The notes under the pieces: model-generated | Told to the model about the DNA's origin: nothing | Databases searched by the model: none | Seen by the model: only the letters and a program-made list of their open reading frames with translations | Position numbers and translations under genes: made by a program | Origin: a virus | Direction: 5' to 3' (one strand) | Virus record (IMG/VR): IMGVR_UViG_3300033153_010704 | Span: 1-35,002 of that record | DNA length: 35,002 nt | Shown: piece by piece, positions 15,404 to 23,182 of the stretch | Layout of the letters: every line of letters begins with the position of its first letter | Numbering within the stretch: position 1 is the first letter of the stretch

Positions 15404-16729
15404 TTACGACGCGGCGGTCTTGGCCACGACGATCGCGTCGACGTCCGCCTCGGCCATGTCCACGTGCATGATCCCGCGGATGGCGGCCTGGTCGCTGACG
15501 AAAAACGCGTGGTCGCTCCTGTCGATCGTCACGTCCCGGAGCATGCCGACGATGTGGCTGATGCCGAGGTCGCCGAACCAGGCGTACTTCGTGCCGGCCG
15601 AGACGCTGCCGACGGCGATCATCCGGTTGCCGTAGGTGAACGGGTAGCCGTCGATGTTGGCCGGCATCTGCCCGTTGGCCCGCTCGAACACGGGTATGTC
15701 GTTGGCGTTGCGGAGCGAGCGGAGCGCCATGAGCACGCTGAGCGACAGGCCCCACCGCGGCCCGCGGAATCCGTAGTCGACCGTCATTCCGGCGATGACG
15801 TTGGAGATGTCCTCCGGGTCGAGCGTTGCTATGGTCGTGTTGCCCGACGCGGCCGCCACCGACGAGATGTTGGCCGACTCCATGATGCCGGTGATGGAGC
15901 CGTAGGCGGCCGTCCCGTCGCCGTTGATCAGGGCGTCGTCCAGGGCGTAGGACATCGCGTAGACCATCTCCAGGGCGATGAAGTTCCCCAGGTCGATCAG
16001 CAGGGCCGACCGCGCGAACTCGTTGGGGATCACCGTCAGCGCCATCAGCTTCTGGGGGGTCAACTGGATCAGGTCGAACGTCGGGGTCGACGTGGTGCCC
16101 TGGGCGGCGGGGGCCGTCCAGTAGGCCGTCAGGCCGCCCGTTCGCTTGGGGATGCTCGTCACGCCGCCCGTTACCAGCGGCAGGCGCCGGGCCAGCGGGA
16201 AGAAGACGCCGGTGGCCTCGACGTTGCGGATCAGTTCGGAGCGGAACTCGTCGGGAATCACGTAGCCGCCGGACGCGTCGACGTCGGGGTCCATGTCCTT
16301 GACGACCTCCTGGGCCATGTCCGCAACGTAGGCGGGGCACCGGTCGGCCTTGCCGTTGAGGCTGAATCCCACGAACGCCATGTACGCCCCGAACCGCTTG
16401 GCGGTCTCGTCGTCCACGAACGCCCGCTGGTCCTCGAGCATCTGCCGCCTGGCCCGCAGGCCGCCGGGGACGACGATCTTCCCGGCGCTCACGCCGAGGC
16501 CAGATCTCTGGATCCGGCGGACGGCCTCCTGCTCGGCGGCCAGGTCGTTCTTGAGCTGCTCGATCTCGGCCACGCGCTCGTCGATCTCGCCCAGGGCCCT
16601 GCCCTCGGGCGACTCGAAGAAGGTAGTAGTGTCCTTGAGCGTTTTCGCCAGCTTCTCGTCGTCGCGCTGGTCGACCGGAACGGTCAGCAGCGCGCAGATC
16701 GCGGCGAACATCTTCATGAGTTTTTCCAT
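15404..16729 (-). CDS. HK97-type major capsid protein
   Basis: This 441-residue protein starts MEKLMKMFAAICALLTVPVD. Residues about 20-85 are a charged coiled coil (RALGEIDERVAEIEQLKNDL), the scaffold-like delta domain. The HK97 fold proper follows: GGYVIPDEFRSELIRNVEAT (N-arm/E-loop side), LTPQKLMALTVIPNEFARSA (the conserved strand and helix in PF05065 capsids), LDDALINGDGTAAYGSITGI, and a C-terminal part ending DHAFFVSDQAAIRGIMHVDM. The length fits the family. The protease encoded directly upstream would remove the delta domain. Confidence 0.9.
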   Translation of the reverse strand: MEKLMKMFAAICALLTVPVDQRDDEKLAKTLKDTTTFFESPEGRALGEIDERVAEIEQLKNDLAAEQEAVRRIQRSGLGVSAGKIVVPGGLRARRQMLEDQRAFVDDETAKRFGAYMAFVGFSLNGKADRCPAYVADMAQEVVKDMDPDVDASGGYVIPDEFRSELIRNVEATGVFFPLARRLPLVTGGVTSIPKRTGGLTAYWTAPAAQGTTSTPTFDLIQLTPQKLMALTVIPNEFARSALLIDLGNFIALEMVYAMSYALDDALINGDGTAAYGSITGIMESANISSVAAASGNTTIATLDPEDISNVIAGMTVDYGFRGPRWGLSLSVLMALRSLRNANDIPVFERANGQMPANIDGYPFTYGNRMIAVGSVSAGTKYAWFGDLGISHIVGMLRDVTIDRSDHAFFVSDQAAIRGIMHVDMAEADVDAIVVAKTAAS

Positions 16730-16759
16730 AATGTCTCGACTCCCGTCTTTCTTTTCGTT

Positions 16760-17539
16760 TTACCTGGTTGTGTCGGCGCACGCGGCCAGCAGTCCGTCCG
16801 CCGCCCGCGCCACTTCGCCCGGCTCGGCCTCGCCGGCGCCGTCAACGTCGTCTGACCCGTCCCCGGCCGGGGCGTTTTCTCTTTTTGCCGGGGGGGTCCG
16901 TTCGTTGACGGTCTCGCCGGTGAAGGCGCAAATCGTCTCTTCAATGTCCGCCAGCCGCTCGTCGAGGCCGGCGGCGAACTCGGCGAGGATCTTGCCGAGC
17001 TGCTCGACTACGGCCTTGGTGATGTCCTCGGCCTCGCCCGCGCGGCCCGGCCGGGGGGCGAACGCCGCCAGCTTGGCCAACGCGTCCTGGTTGCAGCCGA
17101 CGGCCACGGCGGAGACCTCGTACAGTTCCTGCGCCGTGTGGTGGTATCGCTTGCGGCCGCCCACGGTGCGGTTCTCGCCGGCCCTGGGCATGAAGCCCAC
17201 CGACACCGCACGCATGTGGCCGTCCCGATAGAGCGTCCGATACTCGCGGCCGAGTTCCGTGTCGGCGAACGCGACCTTGCCGACCAGCTCGCCGTCGACG
17301 ACGCCGATCTCCTTGAACGACCCGATCACCGGCGAGCGGCCGTCCGACAGGCGGTGCATGTGCGCGGCCATGAACACCGGGTTTTTGTTGAAGTTCTCGA
17401 GGTCCCAGCCGTCCTGCTCGATCACTTCATCCGAGCGGTCCACGACGGCCGTGCTGCAGACGAACTCCACGTCGTAGCCGGCGTTCTCGTCGCCCACGGC
17501 CTTGATGCGCCCGATTACGTACTTCGGTGTGACGTTCAT
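16760..17539 (-). CDS. HK97-type prohead protease
   Basis: This 259-residue protein starts at ATG 17539 (MNVTPKYVIGRIKAVGDENA) with GGAGA upstream. Catalytic candidates typical of PF04586 are visible: His60 (or His62) in NPVFMAAHMHR and Ser113 in MRAVSVGFMP, in the usual spacing. The domain occupies about residues 5-165, then a helical, acidic C-terminal extension (DITKAVVEQLGKILAEFAAG, DDVDGAGEAEPGEVARAADG). It would cleave the capsid delta domain during prohead maturation. It lies between the portal-MuF fusion and the capsid gene, the standard order. Confidence 0.88.
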   Translation of the reverse strand: MNVTPKYVIGRIKAVGDENAGYDVEFVCSTAVVDRSDEVIEQDGWDLENFNKNPVFMAAHMHRLSDGRSPVIGSFKEIGVVDGELVGKVAFADTELGREYRTLYRDGHMRAVSVGFMPRAGENRTVGGRKRYHHTAQELYEVSAVAVGCNQDALAKLAAFAPRPGRAGEAEDITKAVVEQLGKILAEFAAGLDERLADIEETICAFTGETVNERTPPAKRENAPAGDGSDDVDGAGEAEPGEVARAADGLLAACADTTR

Positions 17540-17556
17540 TTTCGTTCTCCCGAGCC

Positions 17557-17660
17557 GGAGGAACCGCAGATTGCGCAGATTTCGCAGATGGGTTTCCGGA
17601 TCTCCGTTCTGTCCGTTTGTTTCTTCATCATCTGCGCCATCTGCGTAATCTGCGGTTACT
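17557..17660. repeat. Composite inverted repeat, 9-mer CCGCAGATT type
   Basis: The left arm (17557-17590) is GGAGGAACCGCAGATT, then GCGCAGATT and TCGCAGATG. The right arm (17627-17660) has ATCTGCGCC, ATCTGCGTA and ATCTGCGGTTAC. The loop includes GTCCGTTTG. It fills the gap between the protease and the portal-MuF genes. Confidence 0.85.
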
Positions 17661-20367
17661 CCGATTCTCCGCCTTCGGCGGATTTCCGTGCGTCGCTCAT
17701 GTTCGCGTAGGTCTCGAATCCGCCGGCGGCCAGGCGGCCGGCCAGCTTGGCCAGCGCCTCGCCCGCGGCCTTGGGCGTTTTGGCCCGGCTGGCGATCGAG
17801 ATGCACTGGCAGTTGATCGTGTTGCCCGGCGAGCCGTTTCTGTGGTCGCGCGGGTACATCAGCGATTCGCCGTCGACGATGAACGGCTCGGCGATCGCAA
17901 TGGCCTTGCCGGGCCCGTAGACGCCCTCGGCCCGCACGTGGCCGGCGCGTCGCTCGCCGGGGCCGCGCGAGTGCAGCCACGCCTTGTGCGTCATCCCCGC
18001 GGCCTTCTGGGCGACGTGGCGCGAATCGCTCAGGGCCTGGCCCACGGCGTTGCGGGCCACGACCATCGCCGCCTTGCGGCGGTTGCCCATGACGGCCTGG
18101 ATACGGTCGGCCAGGAGCCGGACGTCCTCGCCCGCGTTCAGGCCGTCTGCCAGTTGGCCGCGGAGCAGTTTTCGGGTAAAGGCGTCGATCTTCGTCGAGA
18201 CGATGATGCTCTCGTGCCGGATCGCGGCCGCGATCGCGGGGTCGGACATGATCCGCTTGAGGGCCTCGGCCAGGGCGTCGCCCTCGAGGCCGGCCTCGAC
18301 CAGCGCCTGGCGGACGCCCAGCTCGTTTGCGTCCGTCATGAACGCCCGCATGCGGCTCTTGAAGCCCGGGTCGTTCGGGAACGCGTGCAGCAGCACGCGG
18401 CGGATGACGTCTGCGTCTTTGACAACGGAATCCGGAGGAACCGCAGATTGCGCAGATTCGGACGATTTCTGTCCGGCCTTCTCTGTGAAATCTGCGGAAT
18501 CTGCGGTTCCTCTTGTTCCGTTCTTTCCGAGCGCTTCGCGGAGTGCGGTCAGGGCGAGGGACTGCTGTTTCAGGTACCGGGCGCGGAGGAAGCCGCGCAG
18601 CCGTTTGGCCAGCGGGGACCACGACGCGGCCCAGCGCCGCCAGGCCGCTTCCGCCGTTTTTCGATCGACGGCGGCATGGATTGACGAATGACGATTGACG
18701 ATTGACGATTGGCTCGCGGGGCCGTTATGTGCGTGATCGCGCCCCGAACCAGCGGGGCGGTGTGCGCCTTCTGCCTCCGGCGAATCGTCAATCGTCAATC
18801 GTAATTCGTCAATCTCTTCCTCTTCCTCTTCCTGGCCGAGCCGGTCGGCGTCGTCGCCGCCGCCTTCGGGGGCGTCGTCGATCCCCGCCATTCCCGCCGC
18901 GACCTCGCGCGCGGGTGCGAGGCTCATGGGCAAAAAGCCTTCGTCGCCCCAGTCGGTCGGGCCCATGCCGAGGTCGAGGGCCTCGTCGATCCTGTTGATC
19001 GGCCAGCCCATCGCAAAGAACGTCTTGGCCGCGTCCGTCCGGGCCAGGCGCATCTTCTGGACGACGGGCTGGTCCTCGAGGTCCCACACGACGATAAGCG
19101 TCGGGTCGATCCGGCTGACGATCTCCTGGACGCCGGGCAGCAGGGCGTCCGTCGTGGGGAAAATGGTCTGTTCGTAGAACTGGGCCAGGGCGTGCTGGGC
19201 GTAGGCCGAGGAGTCCCCGGCCGACTCCACCCAGCCCGCGACGACCGGCGGCACGCCGTACAGCGCCGCGATCTCCAGGCGCGTGGTGCTTTTTGTCAGG
19301 TGGTGCTCCATGTCGCGGAGCGTCGCGCCGGTGGGGGCGACCGTGCCGCCGCCCTCCATGACGATGGGCTTTCTGGCCTTGCCCGCGCCCTGGTACCTTC
19401 GTCGCAGGGCCAGCTCGAACTCCTCGCGCTGATCGGGCGTCAGGCCGCCGGGGAACGTGAAGGCCGTGCCGATCTCGCAGCCGTTGGCAAGGGCCGAGGC
19501 GTTGAAGAGCGAGGCGTTGTAGTCGGTGGCCAGGGCCAGCCGGCCGGGGACCGACGGCGAGAGGCCCGCCAGGGGATCGTCGTCGTCGGACCACAGGTGC
19601 CAGTACTTGACCTCGTCGGGGGCGAGGGCCTTCCTCCGCCCGGTCCCCGGCGGGCGATACCAGTAGCCTTTGAGCAGCGGCAGGCCGTCGCCGTCGCGGT
19701 CGACCACGGGCGCAACGCGGCTGCGGCCGACGACGTGGATCTCCGCGGGCTTCCGGCCGGCCATCCGGCCGAGGACCCACGCGACGGACCCGCCGGCCAG
19801 CCTGTGGGCGACCGTCGAGCGGATGTTGTGCTCCATCCCGTCACTGTAGTTGTTGGGCCGGCCCAGGAGCTGCCAGGCCTCGCCCGACTCGACGTATTCC
19901 CCCTCGGCCGCCCGGCCGACCACCACGCCGCGGGCGCCCTTGACGAGGCGCAGCGTGCTGCGGGGATTCGCCGTCAGATACCCCCGCCTGACGGGTCGGA
20001 AGTCGGCGCGAAACCCCTTGGTGAGTTTCAGGCCGGTCCCGGACTCGGCGCGGACCAGCCGCAGCGGGATCCCCGCCGTCGTGTCGGCCACGGTGTTGAT
20101 GCAGCGGTTGGCCCAGAGGACGCGCTTGTGCGGATTGAGCGGGACGTTGAGCGCACCCGTCTCGCCGACGTCGGAGCCGGAGAGGAACCGCCGCGCCACC
20201 TCGCTCAGCGGCACGTCTTTTTGCTCGAGGCCCACGCCGCTTGTGACGCTCGTCACGGCGGAGCGAGACGTAGCCGGGTCGGAGCCCGGCGAAGACGCAC
20301 CGGCCATCGTGGCCAGCGCCGCCGCCGCGCCGTCGCGTTGGTTGTTGTTGACTCGTCTCGTCGGCAT
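17656..20367 (-). CDS. Portal protein fused to MuF-type head morphogenesis protein
   Basis: One uninterrupted frame of 903 residues starts MPTRRVNNNQRDGAAAALAT at 20367. Residues about 60-490 are an HK97-type portal (ANRCINTVADTTAGIPLRLV, WQLLGRPNNYSDGMEHNIRS, LEIAALYGVPPVVAGWVESA), forming the dodecameric DNA gate. A Glu-rich tract and two translated repeat elements (about residues 517-563 and 617-645) make the linker. From about 650 a MuF-like domain follows, with the hallmark end RRAGHVRAEG, FIVDGESLMYPRDHRNGSPG and NTINCQC near residue 855. In Mu and most phages these are two genes (gp29/gp30). A natural fusion, or two genes joined by repeat insertion, are both possible. Confidence 0.85.
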   Translation of the reverse strand: MPTRRVNNNQRDGAAAALATMAGASSPGSDPATSRSAVTSVTSGVGLEQKDVPLSEVARRFLSGSDVGETGALNVPLNPHKRVLWANRCINTVADTTAGIPLRLVRAESGTGLKLTKGFRADFRPVRRGYLTANPRSTLRLVKGARGVVVGRAAEGEYVESGEAWQLLGRPNNYSDGMEHNIRSTVAHRLAGGSVAWVLGRMAGRKPAEIHVVGRSRVAPVVDRDGDGLPLLKGYWYRPPGTGRRKALAPDEVKYWHLWSDDDDPLAGLSPSVPGRLALATDYNASLFNASALANGCEIGTAFTFPGGLTPDQREEFELALRRRYQGAGKARKPIVMEGGGTVAPTGATLRDMEHHLTKSTTRLEIAALYGVPPVVAGWVESAGDSSAYAQHALAQFYEQTIFPTTDALLPGVQEIVSRIDPTLIVVWDLEDQPVVQKMRLARTDAAKTFFAMGWPINRIDEALDLGMGPTDWGDEGFLPMSLAPAREVAAGMAGIDDAPEGGGDDADRLGQEEEEEEIDELRLTIDDSPEAEGAHRPAGSGRDHAHNGPASQSSIVNRHSSIHAAVDRKTAEAAWRRWAASWSPLAKRLRGFLRARYLKQQSLALTALREALGKNGTRGTADSADFTEKAGQKSSESAQSAVPPDSVVKDADVIRRVLLHAFPNDPGFKSRMRAFMTDANELGVRQALVEAGLEGDALAEALKRIMSDPAIAAAIRHESIIVSTKIDAFTRKLLRGQLADGLNAGEDVRLLADRIQAVMGNRRKAAMVVARNAVGQALSDSRHVAQKAAGMTHKAWLHSRGPGERRAGHVRAEGVYGPGKAIAIAEPFIVDGESLMYPRDHRNGSPGNTINCQCISIASRAKTPKAAGEALAKLAGRLAAGGFETYANMSDARKSAEGGESE
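18432..18514. repeat. 9-mer inverted repeat inside the portal-MuF frame
   Basis: The left arm (18432-18458) is GGAGGAACCGCAGATT plus GCGCAGATT. The loop has GTCCGGCCTT. The right arm (18487-18514) has ATCTGCGGA, ATCTGCGGTT and CCTC. It is translated in frame as a Ser/Ala/Asp-rich linker (GTADSADFTEKAGQKS and SESAQSAVPP). Confidence 0.85.
18678..18814. repeat. 7-mer inverted repeat inside the portal-MuF frame
   Basis: The left arm (18678-18712) has five GATTGAC/GAATGAC units. The loop of about 70 bases begins with GGGGCCGTTA. The right arm (18781-18814) has GTCAATC/GTAATTC units. It is translated in frame as part of the linker (DELRLTIDDSPEAEG and SQSSIVNRHSSI). Confidence 0.85.
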
Positions 20368-20387
20368 CCTTGCCTCGTAACTCCGGA

Positions 20388-20618
20388 TCAAAGACCCGGA
20401 GGAACCGCAGATTTCGCAGATTCGGAAGATTGGTTCGGGGAGGCGCTCGTGTCCCGGTGCCTCAGCGCGTTGCCATGGACGATGAAGTCGAGCGTCTCGC
20501 CGTCCCGGTCTGACGGATGGACGTAGAACGTCACGCCGAAGCCTTGGACCTCGCAACGCAACGTGTGGTCGAACCCGTCGTCCGCGGCGGCCGCTCTTAG
20601 GTACTCTTCAAAGGTCAT
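20388..20618 (-). CDS. Small hypothetical protein, 76 aa
   Basis: The start at 20618 has GGAG upstream and reads MTFEEYLRAAAADDGFDHTL. The core (EVQGFGVTFYVHPSDRDGET, LDFIVHGNALRHRD) looks like a small alpha-beta fold. The C-terminus (SPNQSSESAKSAVPPGL) is translated from the left 9-mer repeat arm. The gene sits between terminase and portal, where some phages keep a small accessory gene, and is framed by the two halves of a 9-mer inverted pair, as if it were cargo. Function unknown. Confidence 0.55.
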   Translation of the reverse strand: MTFEEYLRAAAADDGFDHTLRCEVQGFGVTFYVHPSDRDGETLDFIVHGNALRHRDTSASPNQSSESAKSAVPPGL

Positions 20619-20690
20619 CGTTTGCTCCGTTCTGCCCGTTGCCGTGCCAGAATCATCCGAATCTGCGTCATCTGCGGTTCCTCTTGGTTG
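20395..20690. repeat. Inverted pair of 9-mer arrays flanking the 76-residue gene
   Basis: The left arm (20395-20435) is CCGGAGGAACCGCAGATT, then TCGCAGATT and CGGAAGATT. The right arm (20648-20690) has ATCATCCGA, ATCTGCGTC, ATCTGCGGTT and CCTC. The arms are about 215 bases apart with a complete small gene between them. The outer GAGGAACC/GGTTCCTC ends are perfectly complementary. Confidence 0.75.
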
Positions 20691-20693
20691 TTA

Positions 20694-22199
20694 CTATTCG
20701 GGCACCCACATTCGTGCCTGGGCGGCCCGGTTCTTCGCCGCCATGCGGGCCAGGCAGAACGCGTAAAACACGTCGCAGTGGCTTTCCGGGCACAGCGGGT
20801 TGGCCGTCTCGACGAGCCTTAGCCTATCGCCGCCGCGGTCGGCCTGGACGGCGTAGATGTCCGTGCCGATCCACTTGGTCGCGCCCTCGAGGGGCGGGAT
20901 GACCTGGTCGGCGTCGTCGAACGCCGTGCGGGCCAGCGAGCCCATCTCGGCCTTGGACGCAGCGGTGAAGGTCACAGGCTGCCACCGCTCGCCGAACGTG
21001 GCGGCCAGCGTCTCGTTGGTGTCCATGCCCAGGCCGGTCGCGTCGCCGGCCCCGACGTTTCCGGGATTGGCCCGCATGGCCGACATGACGACCTCGCGCT
21101 GCAGCGCGAAGGTGCAGTCGCGCATGACGGCCAGGTAGCTGATCTCCCGCGCGGCCGCTCCGACGCGGTTGACCCAGACGACGGCCAGGTCGCTGTGGCG
21201 GGCCACGTCGTAGCCGATCTCGTGCCGCGCCGGATCTGCCGCCATCGCGTCGAAGAACGTCGGGTCCCAGCCGCCGTCGCCGGCGATCTCCAGGACCTCG
21301 AGGCCGCTCGCCGTGGCGGCGGCCATGAGTTTGGCCCAGGTGATCAGGGCCTCGAGGTCGCCGGTGAACTCGCACATGTACTCGCGCAGCCAGCCGACGT
21401 CGTCGCCGTAGAGTTCCTTGAACGTCTCGAGGTCGGTCGGATCGCCGTTGCCGTCCTTCAGCACAAAGCCCTCGGCGACGGACTTTTCGATGGTCTGCAG
21501 GTGGACGCTGTACCGTTCGGGCGCGTTGACCAGCTCGAAGTATTTTGTGTTTCGGCCGCGCGGCGTCGAGATGACGATGATCCGATGGCCGCGGGTGATC
21601 AGCGGGAACACGACGCGCCAGTGGTCGTAGCCGCCCCTGGCGAACAGGCCGAACTCGGTGAAGATGACGCTTCCCGTCAGGCCGGCCAGCGTGTCGGGGT
21701 CGCGGCCGGGCAGTGCCGTTACCGTCCCGCCGCCGGGCAGGTGCAGCGTCCGGGCGGTGCAGCGGAACGTATGGTCGAGCTGCTTGTCGTACTCGAAGTA
21801 CTCCCGATCGGTCAGTGTGATCTCGCCCTTCCTGCGGGCGACGCGTTTGAAGATGTCGGCGATCTGGCGGCACTTGGCGAACGTCTGGTCGGCCTGGCGC
21901 TGCGTCATCGAGACGATGTACCAGTCGGCGCCGTTGGTCAGCGCGTCGTCGACGGCCTCGGCGGCCGAGACGAAGTCCTTGCCGCCCTGGCGGTGGACGC
22001 AGCCGACCTTCACGCGGGCCTTGTCGTTGAAGAACCGCTGCTGCCACGGCAGGAACGTTATGACAGAATTGCGGATTTCGGATTTCGGATTGCGGATTCC
22101 GTGCACCGTGTCGCCCGCCGTCTCTGACGACAATCCCGCATTCCGCTCGTCACGGCGGAGCATGTCGTAGCCGGGCAATCCGCAATCCGCATTCATCAT
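20694..22199 (-). CDS. Terminase large subunit (Mu gp28-like)
   Basis: This 501-residue protein starts at 22199, where ATG overlaps the upstream TGA. The first 45 residues come mostly from a translated 7-mer repeat (GIRNPKSEIRNSV); the domain proper begins ITFLPWQQRFFNDKARVKVG. The ATPase part has a Walker-A-like segment at about 69-75 (HRQGGKD) and a Walker B GSVIFTEFGLF, with Thr in place of the usual first Asp but the catalytic Glu kept. The nuclease part has acidic positions in IGYDVARHSDLAVVWV, GAGDATGLG and HCDVFYAF. It would pump phage DNA into proheads and, as in Mu, cut host-flanked DNA. It follows the gp27-like gene. Confidence 0.85.
   Translation of the reverse strand: MMNADCGLPGYDMLRRDERNAGLSSETAGDTVHGIRNPKSEIRNSVITFLPWQQRFFNDKARVKVGCVHRQGGKDFVSAAEAVDDALTNGADWYIVSMTQRQADQTFAKCRQIADIFKRVARRKGEITLTDREYFEYDKQLDHTFRCTARTLHLPGGGTVTALPGRDPDTLAGLTGSVIFTEFGLFARGGYDHWRVVFPLITRGHRIIVISTPRGRNTKYFELVNAPERYSVHLQTIEKSVAEGFVLKDGNGDPTDLETFKELYGDDVGWLREYMCEFTGDLEALITWAKLMAAATASGLEVLEIAGDGGWDPTFFDAMAADPARHEIGYDVARHSDLAVVWVNRVGAAAREISYLAVMRDCTFALQREVVMSAMRANPGNVGAGDATGLGMDTNETLAATFGERWQPVTFTAASKAEMGSLARTAFDDADQVIPPLEGATKWIGTDIYAVQADRGGDRLRLVETANPLCPESHCDVFYAFCLARMAAKNRAAQARMWVPE
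22067..22194. repeat. 7-mer inverted repeat inside the terminase start
   Basis: The left arm (22067-22100) is GCGGATT/TCGGATT units. The right side has GCAATCC/GCATTCC units in two blocks (22131-22147 and 22175-22194). It encodes the first 45 residues of the large terminase and lies between its start codon and its ATPase domain. Confidence 0.8.
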
Positions 22200-22861
22200 G
22201 CCGCCTCCCCGAACACGGCGCTGCGGATCGCCGCGATGTCCTCGGCCGACAGCTTTCCATCGCCGGCCGACGTGGCCCGCTTGACCTGGCTGTCGAACTC
22301 GTTTCGCATTTCGCCCAGCTTGTGGCGGATCATTTCCGTTTCGGCGCCGCTCTTCTGGACCTTGGCCAGCGAGTTGAGGATCCGCGCCACGACCTCCGGC
22401 TTGTCGGTGTTCAGGTCTCCGGAGCGGAGTTCCATCAGGAGTTGAAAGACGAGCTGGTTGTAGCGCAGGCGGACCGCGCCGTACATCGCGTCTCCGCCTT
22501 CGGCGGCGGCCAGGTCGGAGTAGGCCTTGGCCTCGGCCGCGATCTGGGTCACCTCGCTCGTCGCCGCCCGCACGGCCCCGCGGGCCCGGTAGATGCTGTT
22601 GCGGCCGATCGGCCCGTAGGTCCGCTCGAACCACTCGTGCACGTGGTCGCCGGTGTAGCTGGCGTCCGACAGGCGGCGGTCGAACTCCATGCAGAGTTCG
22701 TCGCGTTTCTCGACGGCCTCGGGATTGTCCGCCACGCGGGCGACCAGGGCGTTGAGGTCCTCGGCCTTCATCCCCGAGGCCTCCGCGACGGCGGGCAGGG
22801 CCATGCCGACGGCTCGCCCGGCGTGAACCGCGATCAGATCGTATGCCTTGAGTCGTGCCAT
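22196..22861 (-). CDS. DUF3486/Mu gp27-like protein (candidate small terminase)
   Basis: This 221-residue protein starts MARLKAYDLIAVHAGRAVGM. An N-terminal helical segment with an HTH-like stretch is followed by long helices (NSIYRARGAVRAATSEVTQI, VARILNSLAKVQKSGAETEM). Helical content, size and the place immediately before gp28-like terminase match Mu gp27/DUF3486, thought to act as the small terminase subunit that recognises packaging DNA. The N-terminal half is not an obvious match, so the family call leans on context. Confidence 0.65.
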   Translation of the reverse strand: MARLKAYDLIAVHAGRAVGMALPAVAEASGMKAEDLNALVARVADNPEAVEKRDELCMEFDRRLSDASYTGDHVHEWFERTYGPIGRNSIYRARGAVRAATSEVTQIAAEAKAYSDLAAAEGGDAMYGAVRLRYNQLVFQLLMELRSGDLNTDKPEVVARILNSLAKVQKSGAETEMIRHKLGEMRNEFDSQVKRATSAGDGKLSAEDIAAIRSAVFGEAA

Positions 22862-22864
22862 CGG

Positions 22865-23182
22865 TCATCCCGTCCGGTTGCCGGTGAACTCGTCGATGCG
22901 TCCCCACGGGTAGTCGGCCTCGACGAAGTTGCGCCCCCTCGAGGCCATCTTGAACATGTCGCACCGCAGATCCTCGTCCCATTCACGGACGATTAGCTCG
23001 TCGTCAACCATGTCGTTGAGGGCGCGCCGAAGCTCGGCGTCGGAGGCCTCGTGCTGGCGGCGAAAGAACCCGGCCTTGACCTGAGACCACGTCATGCCGA
23101 GTCGCATCCCGGCCCCGTCGACGGCATAGAGCAGTCGCAGGATGATCTCTCTGATCCATCTACTCCGCGCGACGTCACTCAT
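22865..23182 (-). CDS. Winged-helix-like protein, Mu gp26 / VpaChn25_0724-like
   Basis: This 105-residue protein starts MSDVARSRWIREIILRLLYA. The pattern of a first helix (IREIILRLLYAVDGAGMRL), a recognition-type region (SDAELRRALNDMVDDELIVR) and a hairpin (CDMFKMASRGRNFVEADYPW) is that of a small winged helix. It resembles the protein family found between DUF2730 and DUF3486 genes in Mu-like phages. Its start overlaps the stop of the DUF2730-like gene (ATGA). Role in virion or packaging is not known. Confidence 0.6.
   Translation of the reverse strand: MSDVARSRWIREIILRLLYAVDGAGMRLGMTWSQVKAGFFRRQHEASDAELRRALNDMVDDELIVREWDEDLRCDMFKMASRGRNFVEADYPWGRIDEFTGNRTG

Noticed and set aside
17540-18622. 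A 620-codon frame extending the prohead protease upstream
   Set aside because: The extension is the arginine-rich out-of-frame reading of the portal-MuF gene. The protease begins at 17539 with a ribosome site.
22200-22982. A longer start for the large terminase
   Set aside because: The upstream part overlaps the gp27-like gene out of frame and is arginine-rich. The ATGA overlap at 22196-22199 is the natural start.
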